A stretch of DNA of 34,162 bases from an uncultured Acidobacteriota bacterium. GTDB taxonomy: Bacteria > Acidobacteriota > Vicinamibacteria > Vicinamibacterales > CAVVIG01. The position numbers and the translations under genes were made by a program. Within the stretch, counting starts at the first letter, position 1. Every line of letters starts with the position of its first letter. The stretch covers positions 47,573 to 81,734 of the forward strand of contig CADEDC010000017.1 of the NCBI GenBank assembly GCA_902825985.1, in the 5' to 3' direction. Below the pieces are notes generated by a model. That model saw nothing but the letters and a program-made list of their open reading frames with translations, had not been told where the DNA came from and searched no databases. Shown here in pieces: positions 16,285 through 23,894 of the stretch.

Positions 16285-16299
16285 TTCGAGTTCCTCCCC

Positions 16300-16316
16300 C
16301 CGGGGTCCGGCCCCGG
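16300..16316 (+). terminator. Short GC hairpin after the uspA operon
   Basis: CCGGGG (16300-16305) and CCCCGG (16311-16316) form a 6-bp stem with a 5-nt loop, 15 nt after the stop at 16284. There is no T-run. It would separate the uspA operon from the next gene. Confidence 0.35.
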
Positions 16317-16323
16317 CAGCGCG

Positions 16324-16329
16324 CTACAA
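16324..16329 (+). promoter_or_regulatory. -10-like hexamer TACAAT before the DAC-like gene
   Basis: TACAAT lies 9 nt before the ATG at 16339, and no Shine-Dalgarno sequence precedes that ATG. Transcription would begin within about 2-4 nt of the start codon, so a leaderless mRNA is likely if this promoter is used. The expected -35 position reads GGGGTC and does not match. Confidence 0.45.
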
Positions 16330-16338
16330 TGCTGCATC

Positions 16339-17481
16339 ATGTCGGACCCCGGGTACCCCGCCGCACGCGCGGTCGCACCGCGCATCCTGGCCCACTTCGT
16401 CCGGCACAGCGCCGCCCCGGCGGCGGCGCAGGGCGTTGGTCACGCCGCGGTGCCGGATGCCGGGGAAATCGAGGCCATCATCGATGCCGCGTTCTGGGCG
16501 AGCCTGCGTCGCGAGGAAGGCTACGTCCCGCGCATCTCCCTGGCGCTGTTGCCGCCGGAAATCGCCCCGCATCCCTTGCGCTTCGAACGCCCGCTGCCGC
16601 TCAATCCGGCGGTGCTCGTGCGGGTTGCGCCGGCCGTCGAACGACCCGGCATCCACCTCGGCGTCTGGCGGAATGCGAGCGGTGACCTGCGCGTCTGGGG
16701 GACGACGCGGACCGTGCCGGTGTCGTCGTTCGTACTCGAGGTCTCGGCGCCGGGCCTGCTGGTCATCAAGCACCACACACGCGACGGCGGCAAGTTCGTG
16801 AATGTCGCGGTTCTCGAAGGCGACCAGGTCAAGGTCATCGATGAGCAGGCCTCGACGCTGCCGGACTGCCCGTCGCTGCTATCGTCCCTGCTGGGCTTCG
16901 ACACCCGTGACGCCGGGCGCAGTCAGCCGCTGAACGTCCTCGTCTCGCTGGCCGTCTCGATGCGCGCGCACGGACGCGGCGGGTCGCTGCTCGTCGTGCC
17001 GTCGGAGAACGAGCAGTGGCGTGATTCGATCGTCAAGCCGATCTCCTACTCAATCGCCCCGCCGTTCATAGAACTCGGCGCGCTGCTCCAGCAGCAGCAC
17101 GATCTCGCCGACGATCGGCGCTGGCAGGATGCGCTGGACGACACGATCCAGGTGCTGGCCGGACTGACCGCAGTGGACGGCGCCACCGTCCTGTCCGACC
17201 GCCACGAACTGATGGCCTTCGGGGCGAAGATCACGCGGCGCGACGGCGCGCCATCGGTCGAACAGATCACGGTGACCGAGCCGATCGAGGGCAGCGACGC
17301 GCTCATCGTGCACCCGACGCGGCTGGGCGGCACGCGCCACCTGTCTGCGGCACAGTTCGTGTCGGATCAGCACGAGGCGCTGGCGCTCGTCGCTTCACAG
17401 GACGGCCGCTTCACGGTATTCGCCTGGTCGCCGTGCGAGCAGATGGTGCATGCGCACCGGGTCGAGTCGCTGCTGTTGTGA
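16339..17481 (+). CDS. Diadenylate cyclase-like protein (DACNV-type sensor domain)
   Basis: 380 aa, no membrane segment or signal peptide. The C-terminal 110 residues follow the DisA_N / diadenylate cyclase layout: VDGATVL with the DGA motif at 280-282, then FGAKI, then GGTRHLSAAQFVSDQ with Arg333-His334, then ALALVASQDGRFTVFAW where true cyclases have vVSEetG. The second Arg of the cyclase RHR motif is Leu. The N-terminal half (GVWRNASGDLRVWGTT, KHHTRDGGKFVNVAVLEGD) is typical of proteins annotated as carrying the DACNV sensor domain, thought to bind or sense nucleotides. Whether it makes c-di-AMP or only binds a nucleotide cannot be settled from sequence. A 2OG-Fe dioxygenase gene begins 17 nt downstream. 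Confidence 0.7.
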   Translation: MSDPGYPAARAVAPRILAHFVRHSAAPAAAQGVGHAAVPDAGEIEAIIDAAFWASLRREEGYVPRISLALLPPEIAPHPLRFERPLPLNPAVLVRVAPAVERPGIHLGVWRNASGDLRVWGTTRTVPVSSFVLEVSAPGLLVIKHHTRDGGKFVNVAVLEGDQVKVIDEQASTLPDCPSLLSSLLGFDTRDAGRSQPLNVLVSLAVSMRAHGRGGSLLVVPSENEQWRDSIVKPISYSIAPPFIELGALLQQQHDLADDRRWQDALDDTIQVLAGLTAVDGATVLSDRHELMAFGAKITRRDGAPSVEQITVTEPIEGSDALIVHPTRLGGTRHLSAAQFVSDQHEALALVASQDGRFTVFAWSPCEQMVHAHRVESLLL

Positions 17482-17486
17482 TCAGG

Positions 17487-17492
17487 TAACAT
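17487..17492 (+). promoter_or_regulatory. -10-like hexamer TAACAT before the dioxygenase gene
   Basis: TAACAT is 6 nt before the ATG at 17499, in the 17-nt gap after the DAC-like gene. If real it gives a leaderless transcript; there is no ribosome-binding site. The gene may instead simply be read through from the DAC-like gene. Confidence 0.3.
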
Positions 17493-17498
17493 CGCTCC

Positions 17499-18242
17499 AT
17501 GCCAGTGTCTCCTCAAGTGTCGCTCGACGCGTTGCAGGCGAATCTGGCCGCCGACGGCTTCGCGTTCGTGCGCAGCGCAACGATGCGAAACGTCATTGCC
17601 GGCTTCGGCCCGCTGGCGGACTGGGAGCCGTTTGCCGACAGCTGGAACGCGCTCGAACTCGATACCTACATGGCCGACGGCGGCCGCTACCGGCGTCGCC
17701 GGCATGCGGTGTTCAGCACCCTGGAAGGCGGACCCATCGTCCGCGAGGCCCACCAGCCGCACTACCAGTCGGTGGATTACAACCCCCTGCACGGCGGCAT
17801 CGAACGCTGGTTCGCACCGATTCTCGATCCGATCGGCCGCAGCGAGAGCCTGACGACCATCCTGGCGTGCTGCCGCGCGCTGTTCGGCCACCTCGCGCCG
17901 CACACGGCGTCATGGAAAGTGGAAGTGCACCAGTTCCGCATCGAGGCACGGGCCGGCGAAGCGGGACGGCCGACGCCGGAGGGTCTGCACCGCGACGGCG
18001 TGGACTACGTGCTCGTGCTGCTGGTCAACCGCCGGAACATCGCGAGCGGCGTCACCGGCATCCGTGACCTTACTGGGCGTTCACTCGGTTCGTTCACGCT
18101 CACCGACCCGCTGGATGCTGCGCTGGTGGATGACCGGCGGGTCGCCCACGGCGTGACCCCGGTCGAGCCGCTGGTGGCCGGGGAAGCCGCCTACCGGGAC
18201 GTGCTGGTGGTCACCTTCGTCGGACGAACGCCGACGAGATGA
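17499..18242 (+). CDS. 2-oxoglutarate/Fe(II) dioxygenase, 2OG-Fe_Oxy_2 family
   Basis: 247 aa, cytoplasmic. The protein shows the 2OG-Fe_Oxy_2 pattern: LAADGFAFVRS near the start, ARYRRRRHAVF-like arginine-rich segment (RYRRRRHAVFS), HQPHYQSVDYNPLHGGIERWF in the middle, and the iron triad His164, Asp166 (GLHRDGVDYV) and distal His217 (VAHGVTPV). DVLVVTFV closes the fold. Members of this family hydroxylate or sulfoxidise free amino acids, for example isoleucine 4-hydroxylation, so a free amino acid is a plausible substrate; which one is unknown. It follows the DAC-like gene by 17 nt and ends before a strong terminator. Confidence 0.88.
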   Translation: MPVSPQVSLDALQANLAADGFAFVRSATMRNVIAGFGPLADWEPFADSWNALELDTYMADGGRYRRRRHAVFSTLEGGPIVREAHQPHYQSVDYNPLHGGIERWFAPILDPIGRSESLTTILACCRALFGHLAPHTASWKVEVHQFRIEARAGEAGRPTPEGLHRDGVDYVLVLLVNRRNIASGVTGIRDLTGRSLGSFTLTDPLDAALVDDRRVAHGVTPVEPLVAGEAAYRDVLVVTFVGRTPTR

Positions 18243-18286
18243 TGGTCGGGATCGCGCCCACGAGGACAGCGCATCGGCCATGAACA

Positions 18287-18324
18287 ACAACGGCCGGCTC
18301 CAGAGGGTTGGAGCCGGCCGTTGT
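18287..18324. terminator. Bidirectional terminator, 15-bp perfect stem
   Basis: ACAACGGCCGGCTCC (18287-18301) and its exact complement (18310-18324) flank an 8-nt loop. It sits between the convergent dioxygenase gene (ends 18242) and PQQ-dehydrogenase gene (ends 18344), 20-45 nt from each stop. The outer A/T pairs serve as short A and T tracts for both strands. Confidence 0.85.
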
Positions 18325-18343
18325 CGTAACACGCTGGGTGAGC

Positions 18344-20368
18344 TTAGCTGCCGAGCTTGTAGGTGACGAGTTCGCCGCTGTATCCGGGTCCGCTGATGGC
18401 AATCGTCAAGTACTGGACGCCGTCGAGCATGTAGGTCATCGGCGATCCGGTCTGCGGCGCCGGCATGTACACCGCCCCAACCTCCTTGCCGGTCGCCTTG
18501 TCGTAGGCGCGCATGTAGGCACCGCGGCCCTGAGGCGTCGTGATGAAGCCGCCCTCGCCCGCAATCAGCAGCGACCTGGTCACCAGGACGCCGATGCGGC
18601 CCTGGCGGCCGGTGCGCGGGATGGTCAGCCCCTTGAGCGCCGGATGGTTCTTGACGTTGTCCGGCGTCTCGCCATGTGCGATCTGCCACACCAGATCACC
18701 CTTGTTGAGATCGATGGCAGAAATCCGGCCGTATGGCGGCTTGATGAGTGGCAGACCCTGGACCGTCAGACCACCGCCGCCTTCGCCGCCACCGCCACCA
18801 CCGCCGCGCCCGGTCGGTGGTGCCGCATCCGGGTTGCGGGCGGTGCCCTGCACGTACGCCATGTCCGACCGGCCCGCCGCCGGCGGCGTGAGGCCGAGCG
18901 GCGTGACGGCGTTGTTGGTGAAGATGTAGAACATCTTCGTCTCGGGATCGAACGCACCGCCTTGCCAGTTCGCGCCGCCGGTGGCTGCCGGCAGCATGAG
19001 CGTCGCCAGCGGCCGCGGCCAGGTGCTGACCACCGGTGGCGTGAAGATCGGCCCCATCTTGTAGTTGGCCACGATCTTCAACGCTTCCGCCTTCAGTTCC
19101 GGCGTGAAATCGATCAGGTCCTTCTCCGCGACGCCCTGCACTTCATAGGCCGGCGGCTTGGTCACGAACGGCTGCGTCGGCGCATACCATTCGCCGGGCA
19201 CGGTACCCTTCTCGACCGGCCGTTCCTCGATCGGCCACACCGGCTTTCCGGTGATGCGGTCGAAGACATACAGCCAGCCCTGCTTGGTCGGCTGCATCAC
19301 CGCCTTGATTGGCCTTCCATCGACGGTGATGTCGGCGATGATCGGGGCGCACGGGATGTCCATGTCCCACAACCCATGATGCACCAGCTGGTAGTGCCAC
19401 TTCCGCTTGCCGGTGAACAGGTCGACCGCGACGATGCTTTCACCGAACAGGTTGTTGCCGGGACGGTGCATGCCGCTGTAGTCGCCGGTCGGCAGTTCGA
19501 CGGGCATGAAGACGGTGTCGGATTCCTCGTCGATGCTCATCTGCGCCCACACCCCGGCATTGCCGGTGTAGGACCAGGAGTCGTTCAGCCACGTGTCGTT
19601 GCCGAACTCGCCGGGACGCGGAATCGTGTGGAAGATCCAGAGCCGCTTGCCGGTGCGGACGTCGAAGCCCCGCACGTAGCCCTTTTCGTTCGTCTTGCTC
19701 TTCGGCACGCCACCGGTCTGGTGGGCCGCACCGATGACGATGACGTTCTTCGCCACGACCGGGGCGGCATGCAGCCCGACTTCCCCGGTGACGAGGTCCA
19801 TCTGCTGGTCGTCTTCGAGTTTCAGGTCGACGATGCCGTCCTTGCCAAAGCCGGTGACGCGATAGCCGTTCTTGGCATTCAGCGCGACCATCTGATAACC
19901 GGGGGTCACGTAGATGATGCGGTCGTCGCCTTTGCCGTCGCTCCAGTAGGTGAGCCCGCGGCCGGACAGCTGCCGGGGCGCCGCTTCCCCACGCTTGCCT
20001 TCGTTCAGGCTGTGCATCCACAACTGCTCGCCCGTCTTCGCGTCGAGCGCGACGACGGCGCGGCGGGTGCCGGCCGTCGAGTACATCACGCCGCCGACGA
20101 CGAGCGGCGTCGCCTGCAACTGATACTCAGGCCGCGGTCCCAGATGGTCGGTCTTGAATCGCCACGCAACTTCGAGCTTGCTGAAGTTCGTCGCGTTGAT
20201 CTGGTCGAGAGGCGCATAGCGCGTGCTGCGCAGGTCGGCGCCGTAGGTCTTCCATTCCCAGTTCTGTCCGGCGCCCGCCTGCCCGTACGTCGGTATGGTC
20301 GCCACCCCCACCAGCAGCGCCACGAGCGGACCCACGCTCAGGGTCCAGCGCCTCGCTTGTCGCGTCAT
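18344..20368 (-). CDS. PQQ-dependent dehydrogenase (quinoprotein), copy 1
   Basis: 674 aa. A signal peptide (WTLSVGPLVALLVGVATIP, cleavage near TYGQA) sends it to the periplasm. The mature protein is an eight-bladed PQQ propeller: TYGADLRSTRYAPLDQIN at the start, blade motifs such as LDAKTGEQLWMHS and FDVRTGKRLWIFHT, and HHGLWDMDIPCAP with Asp335, the expected catalytic base. This is the membrane-glucose-dehydrogenase-like layout without the membrane helices; there is no CxxCH haem motif. A Gly-rich insert (GRGGGGGGGEGGGG) is absent from the paralogue. The substrate (sugar or alcohol) cannot be told. The ATG at 20368 is preceded by GAGGAG, which itself contains an unneeded ATG at 20380. No PQQ-synthesis genes are in the window. 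Confidence 0.92.
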   Translation of the reverse strand: MTRQARRWTLSVGPLVALLVGVATIPTYGQAGAGQNWEWKTYGADLRSTRYAPLDQINATNFSKLEVAWRFKTDHLGPRPEYQLQATPLVVGGVMYSTAGTRRAVVALDAKTGEQLWMHSLNEGKRGEAAPRQLSGRGLTYWSDGKGDDRIIYVTPGYQMVALNAKNGYRVTGFGKDGIVDLKLEDDQQMDLVTGEVGLHAAPVVAKNVIVIGAAHQTGGVPKSKTNEKGYVRGFDVRTGKRLWIFHTIPRPGEFGNDTWLNDSWSYTGNAGVWAQMSIDEESDTVFMPVELPTGDYSGMHRPGNNLFGESIVAVDLFTGKRKWHYQLVHHGLWDMDIPCAPIIADITVDGRPIKAVMQPTKQGWLYVFDRITGKPVWPIEERPVEKGTVPGEWYAPTQPFVTKPPAYEVQGVAEKDLIDFTPELKAEALKIVANYKMGPIFTPPVVSTWPRPLATLMLPAATGGANWQGGAFDPETKMFYIFTNNAVTPLGLTPPAAGRSDMAYVQGTARNPDAAPPTGRGGGGGGGEGGGGLTVQGLPLIKPPYGRISAIDLNKGDLVWQIAHGETPDNVKNHPALKGLTIPRTGRQGRIGVLVTRSLLIAGEGGFITTPQGRGAYMRAYDKATGKEVGAVYMPAPQTGSPMTYMLDGVQYLTIAISGPGYSGELVTYKLGS

Positions 20369-20384
20369 AGCTCTCCTCATTAGT

Positions 20385-20410
20385 CACTCTCCGGATCAGC
20401 CACTCTCCGG
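20385..20410 (-). repeat. Direct repeat CACTCTCCGG x2 upstream of copy 1
   Basis: Two identical 10-mers (20385-20394 and 20401-20410), 16 nt apart start to start, lie just upstream of the ribosome site of the first PQQ-dehydrogenase gene. They could be operator half-sites; nothing further supports that. Confidence 0.3.
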
Positions 20411-20443
20411 CCCCACGGTCACTCGGGCCGCCTCGGGCCGGTC

Positions 20444-20492
20444 GATCGCCAGGGCCGCGTCCGTCCCCACGTCTCCGCCAACCCTGGCGATC
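20444..20492 (-). terminator. Inverted repeat between the PQQ-dehydrogenase paralogues
   Basis: GATCGCCAGGG (20444-20454) and its exact complement (20482-20492) form an 11-bp stem with a 27-nt loop, 30 nt past the stop of copy 2. It may end transcription of copy 2 or reduce read-through to copy 1. No T-run. Confidence 0.45.
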
Positions 20493-20521
20493 CCCCGGTC
20501 AAATCCGGCGGGACATTGTAT

Positions 20522-22498
20522 CTAGTTTCCGACCTTGAGGGTCAGGAGCTCGGAGCCAAAGTTCGGGCCGCTGATGGCGACCGTCAGGTACTGGACGCCG
20601 TCGAGCATGTAGGTCATCGGCGACCCGGTTTGCGGCGCCGGCATGTAGACCGCGCCGACCTCGGCGCCTGTCTTCTTGTCGTAGGCCCGCAGCATCGCAC
20701 CGCGCCGGCCTGTCGGCGTCGTGAACGTCCCGCCCTCGCCGGCAATCACCAGGGTCTTCGTCGTGAGCACGCCGATCCGCCCCTGCCGTCCGGTCCGCGG
20801 GATGGTGACCCCTTTCAGGGCCGGGTGGTTCTTGATGTCGTCGGGCGTCTCGCCATGCGCAATCTGCCACACGAGTTCACCCTTGCCCAGGTCGAGCGCG
20901 GTGATCCGCCCGTAGGGTGGCTTCACGAGCGGCAGCCCCTGCACTGTGAGGCTGGGCGCCGAGCCATCCGGGTTGCGCGGCGCCGCCGAACCGGCAATCC
21001 AGCCGAAGTCGTTCCCTTCGGGCGCCGGGATCAGCCCCAGCGAGCTGATCTGGGTATTCGAAAAGATGTAGAACATCTGCGTCTCGGGATCGAACGAGCC
21101 ACCCTGCCAGTTGGCGCCGCCGGTGACCGCCGGCAACATCAGGGTGCCAAACGGACCCTCGCGCCGGCTGACGATGGGCGGCGTGAAGATCGGACCCAGC
21201 TTGTACTTGGACGCCAGGGCCGCACCGGCCGCCTTCAGCTCAGGCGTGAAGTCGATGAGGTCGTCGAGCGTCACCCCCTGTCGGTCGAACGCCGGCGGCC
21301 TGGTGACGAACGGCTGCGTCGGCGCATACCACTCTCCTGGCACCGTCCCTTTTTCCACCGGCCGCTCTTCGATGGGCCACACCGGTTGCCCACTGTTCCG
21401 GTCGAACACGTAAACCCACCCCTGCTTGGTCGGCTGCGCGACGGCCTTGATGGTGCGGCCGTTGACGGTCAGGTCCATCAGGATCGGGGCGCACGGAATA
21501 TCGTGGTCCCAGATGCCATGGTGGACGAGCTGGTAGTGCCATTTCCGCTTGCCGGTCTTCAGGTCGACGGCGAGCAGGGTTTCCGCGAACAGGTGATTGC
21601 CCGGCCGGTTGCCGCCGTAGTAGTCGCCCGTCGGCAGTTCGACCGGCATGAACACCGTGTCGGTTTCCGGATCGATGCTCATCTGGGCCCAGACGCCGAC
21701 ATTGCCCGTGTACGACCAGGAATCGTTGAGCCAGCTGTCGTTCCCGAACTCCCCCGGGCGCGGAATGGTGTGAAAGGTCCACAGGCGCTTGCCGGTGCGG
21801 ACGTCGTAGGCGCGAATGTAGCCCTTCTCGTGCGTCTTGCTCTTGGGCGCGCCGCCGGCCAGATGCGCCGCGCCGATGATGATGACGTCCTTGGCCAGCA
21901 CCGGGGCCGAAGCCAGGGCCACCTCGCCTGTCACAGGGTCCATCACCTGGTCGAAATCCTGTTTCAGATCGACGATGCCGTCCCTGCCGAAGTCGGCAAC
22001 CCGATTCCCATTCGCCGCGTTCAGGGCGATCAACTGGTAGCCGGTCGTGACGTACAGCACCCGTTCCTGCTTGCCGTCGGTCCAGTAGGCCAGACCCCGG
22101 CCGGACTGCTGACGCGGTGACACCACCGCACGCTGTCCTTCGTTGAGGCTGTGCTGCCACAGCATTTCGCCGGTCCGGGCGTCCAGCGCGACGGCGGCGC
22201 GGCGGGCCCCTGCCGTCAGATACATCCGGCCGTTGGCCACCAGGGGCGTCACCTGGAGGTTGTTCTCGAGCCGCGGCCCCAGGTTGTCGGGCCGAAACCG
22301 CCAGGCCACATCCAACTTGCTGAAATTCAAGGCGTTAATCTGATCCAGCGGCGCATAGCGGGTGTTGCCGAGATCGCCGCCATAGGTCGGCCATTCGCCG
22401 GCCGGCGCACCGGTCTGTGCGGCAGGCGACAGGGGGTTCGCGAGCGTCACGACCATTGCGAGCGCCGCGGTCGCGACCGCGCGCTGTCTTGCCTTCAT
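20522..22498 (-). CDS. PQQ-dependent dehydrogenase (quinoprotein), copy 2
   Basis: 658 aa, a clear paralogue of the gene downstream. The signal peptide is AVATAALAMVVTLANPLSPAAQ. The propeller begins EWPTYGGDLGNTRYAPLDQIN and keeps LDARTGEMLWQHS, YDVRTGKRLWTFHT and HHGIWDHDIPCAP with Asp331 as likely catalytic base. Long stretches such as KGTVPGEWYAPTQPFVT and QTGSPMTYMLDGVQYLT are identical or nearly so in both copies, whereas the region corresponding to the Gly-rich insert is replaced by APEGNDFGWIAGSAAPRN. No haem c motif. It should oxidise a sugar or alcohol in the periplasm and pass electrons to quinone or a separate carrier. The ATG at 22498 has GGGAGGC 5 nt upstream. Confidence 0.92.
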   Translation of the reverse strand: MKARQRAVATAALAMVVTLANPLSPAAQTGAPAGEWPTYGGDLGNTRYAPLDQINALNFSKLDVAWRFRPDNLGPRLENNLQVTPLVANGRMYLTAGARRAAVALDARTGEMLWQHSLNEGQRAVVSPRQQSGRGLAYWTDGKQERVLYVTTGYQLIALNAANGNRVADFGRDGIVDLKQDFDQVMDPVTGEVALASAPVLAKDVIIIGAAHLAGGAPKSKTHEKGYIRAYDVRTGKRLWTFHTIPRPGEFGNDSWLNDSWSYTGNVGVWAQMSIDPETDTVFMPVELPTGDYYGGNRPGNHLFAETLLAVDLKTGKRKWHYQLVHHGIWDHDIPCAPILMDLTVNGRTIKAVAQPTKQGWVYVFDRNSGQPVWPIEERPVEKGTVPGEWYAPTQPFVTRPPAFDRQGVTLDDLIDFTPELKAAGAALASKYKLGPIFTPPIVSRREGPFGTLMLPAVTGGANWQGGSFDPETQMFYIFSNTQISSLGLIPAPEGNDFGWIAGSAAPRNPDGSAPSLTVQGLPLVKPPYGRITALDLGKGELVWQIAHGETPDDIKNHPALKGVTIPRTGRQGRIGVLTTKTLVIAGEGGTFTTPTGRRGAMLRAYDKKTGAEVGAVYMPAPQTGSPMTYMLDGVQYLTVAISGPNFGSELLTLKVGN

Positions 22499-22760
22499 AG
22501 AAGCCTCCCGAAAATTCGCCGGAGTGCCTGGGAAAAACGTGTCCCCAGCAGAGCACCACGGCGCCGCCAGGTCAAGGAACAAAATGGGAACGGAACACCC
22601 GTCAAGCGGCACCGTGTGTCACTCTTGCACGCCCGAACTGACACTTCCAGGCGCGCCAGGGGGCGATTTGGTCGTCAAGCTCACGCTTTTTCCGCGCTCC
22701 TTACGATATTTCTGCGAAAAACGGACGAAAAACCACTGTCGCGGTTGGGCATGTCCTTTG

Positions 22761-22766
22761 TAACAT
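22761..22766 (+). promoter_or_regulatory. -10-like hexamer TAACAT before the GGDEF gene
   Basis: TAACAT lies 13 nt before the ATG at 22780, in an AT-richer patch (22682-22770) compared with its surroundings. No Shine-Dalgarno sequence precedes the ATG. A start about 7 nt downstream would give a 6-nt leader. Confidence 0.4.
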
Positions 22767-22779
22767 TCGAACCGTTCCG

Positions 22780-23787
22780 ATGCGCGCCGAGGATCCGATC
22801 ACCCCTGAGGGACAGCCCCAAACCCGCCGAGACCTGGAATTCTGGGTCCGCGATCACCTCGATCTGAGGCCAGAGAAGGTCACTGCCCTGATGGCGGTCA
22901 TCGATACGGTGTTCAACCGCCACGAGCGGCTGTGGCAGGAGTCGAAGCAGGAAGCGATACAGGCGCTCTCCGCCGGCTTTGCCGAGAAGATGAACCGGCT
23001 CAAATACGAGCTGAGCGCAAAGGAAGTCACCGTCAGCAGCATCTCGCACTACTTCGAGCAGCTGGTCGCCGACCTGACGGAGAAGACGCACCGGGATCCG
23101 AAGACGAAGCTGATGAACTTCGGCCGGTTCACCGAACAGCTCGAGTCGTTCCTGGCACTCGAACAGCGCGGCCGCTGGTGCGCGGTCGGTCTGGTCGATA
23201 TTCACGGCTTCAAGTGGTACAACGACGCCCTCGGCCATGCCGTTGGCGACCGGATTATCGAGCGTGTCGCCCAGTTGCTGCGCGAGCAGGCGCGTTCCGA
23301 CGATCTCATCGCGCAGGAGCGCCTCGGCGGCACGCCGAAGGATCTCCACGCGCGTCTCGGCGGCGACGAGTTCTGCTTCATGATTCCGGATCTCGCCGAG
23401 TACCAGCAGGCCTATACCGTCGGCGAGCGCTTCCGCGAGGCGGTGGAACGCTACGACTGGACGCAGGAGGATCAGCGGCTCGCGGCGCAGCCGGTCCGCG
23501 TCGACGTCGGCGTGGTGTGCCTGTGGCTGGGGCGCGTCACCGATCGGCGCACGATGGCGCGGAAGCTGGCGGCCGCCCTCATCCAGCGCGCCGACAAACT
23601 GATGTACGACGCGAAGGGCGAACGCGCCAACCACATCTATCTCGAACGCGTCCGCGTCGTCGCCGGCGAGCTCGCCGAGGTGACCACCGACGTGGTCGCC
23701 GAGCCGGTTGCCGATCCGGGCAAAGACGACGCGGTCGACAAAGTCGTCCGCATGACACCCGACCGGCGGCGGAACGCCCGCAGCTAG
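22780..23787 (+). CDS. Diguanylate cyclase, GGDEF domain
   Basis: 335 aa, soluble. Residues 1-105 are helical with a predicted coiled coil (NRLKYELSAKEVTVSSISHYFEQL), possibly a dimerisation or sensing part. The GGDEF domain covers about 105-290: HRDPKTKLMNFGRF, VDIHGFKWYNDALGHAVGD (the usual second Asp or Phe position differs: DIHGF), and an exact GGDEF at 194-198 in RLGGDEFCFM. The RxxD inhibitory site five residues before GGDEF reads TPKD, so product inhibition through that Arg is not expected. It should make c-di-GMP from GTP. A 45-residue Val/Asp-rich tail follows. No RBS is seen, in keeping with the nearby -10-like hexamer. Confidence 0.88.
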   Translation: MRAEDPITPEGQPQTRRDLEFWVRDHLDLRPEKVTALMAVIDTVFNRHERLWQESKQEAIQALSAGFAEKMNRLKYELSAKEVTVSSISHYFEQLVADLTEKTHRDPKTKLMNFGRFTEQLESFLALEQRGRWCAVGLVDIHGFKWYNDALGHAVGDRIIERVAQLLREQARSDDLIAQERLGGTPKDLHARLGGDEFCFMIPDLAEYQQAYTVGERFREAVERYDWTQEDQRLAAQPVRVDVGVVCLWLGRVTDRRTMARKLAAALIQRADKLMYDAKGERANHIYLERVRVVAGELAEVTTDVVAEPVADPGKDDAVDKVVRMTPDRRRNARS

Positions 23788-23808
23788 CCGGCGCGTCGAG
23801 GGCGGTGC

Positions 23809-23832
23809 CCGGCGGCCCCGGCCGGCCGCCGG
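23809..23832 (+). terminator. GC hairpin after the GGDEF gene
   Basis: CCGGCGGCC (23809-23817) and its exact complement (23824-23832) with a 6-nt loop, 21 nt after the GGDEF stop. It lacks a T-run but is placed to end the GGDEF transcript before the tRNA promoter. Confidence 0.55.
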
Positions 23833-23856
23833 CGTGATGCGGCCAGCGGCGCGTGC

Positions 23857-23862
23857 TACACT
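23857..23862 (+). promoter_or_regulatory. -10-like hexamer TACACT before tRNA-His
   Basis: TACACT lies 32 nt upstream of the tRNA 5' end; transcription would start near 23869, giving a 5' leader of about 26 nt for RNase P to remove. The -35 position (TGATGC) is a poor match. Confidence 0.4.
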
Positions 23863-23894
23863 CAGGTGTTCTACAGGTATGCCTCCCACCGTAT

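Noticed and set aside
18820..18830. Poly-Gly run in PQQ dehydrogenase copy 1 as a frameshift artefact
   Set aside because: The frame continues correctly into conserved propeller sequence on both sides, so it is an in-frame insert.
18308..20383. 691-aa open frame antisense to PQQ dehydrogenase copy 1
   Set aside because: It mirrors the real gene codon for codon, is rich in His/Arg/Asp as expected for the complement of a GC-rich gene, has no ribosome site and a similar antisense frame exists opposite copy 2.
20516..22120. 534-aa open frame antisense to PQQ dehydrogenase copy 2
   Set aside because: Same reason: an artefact of high GC at third codon positions opposite a real gene.
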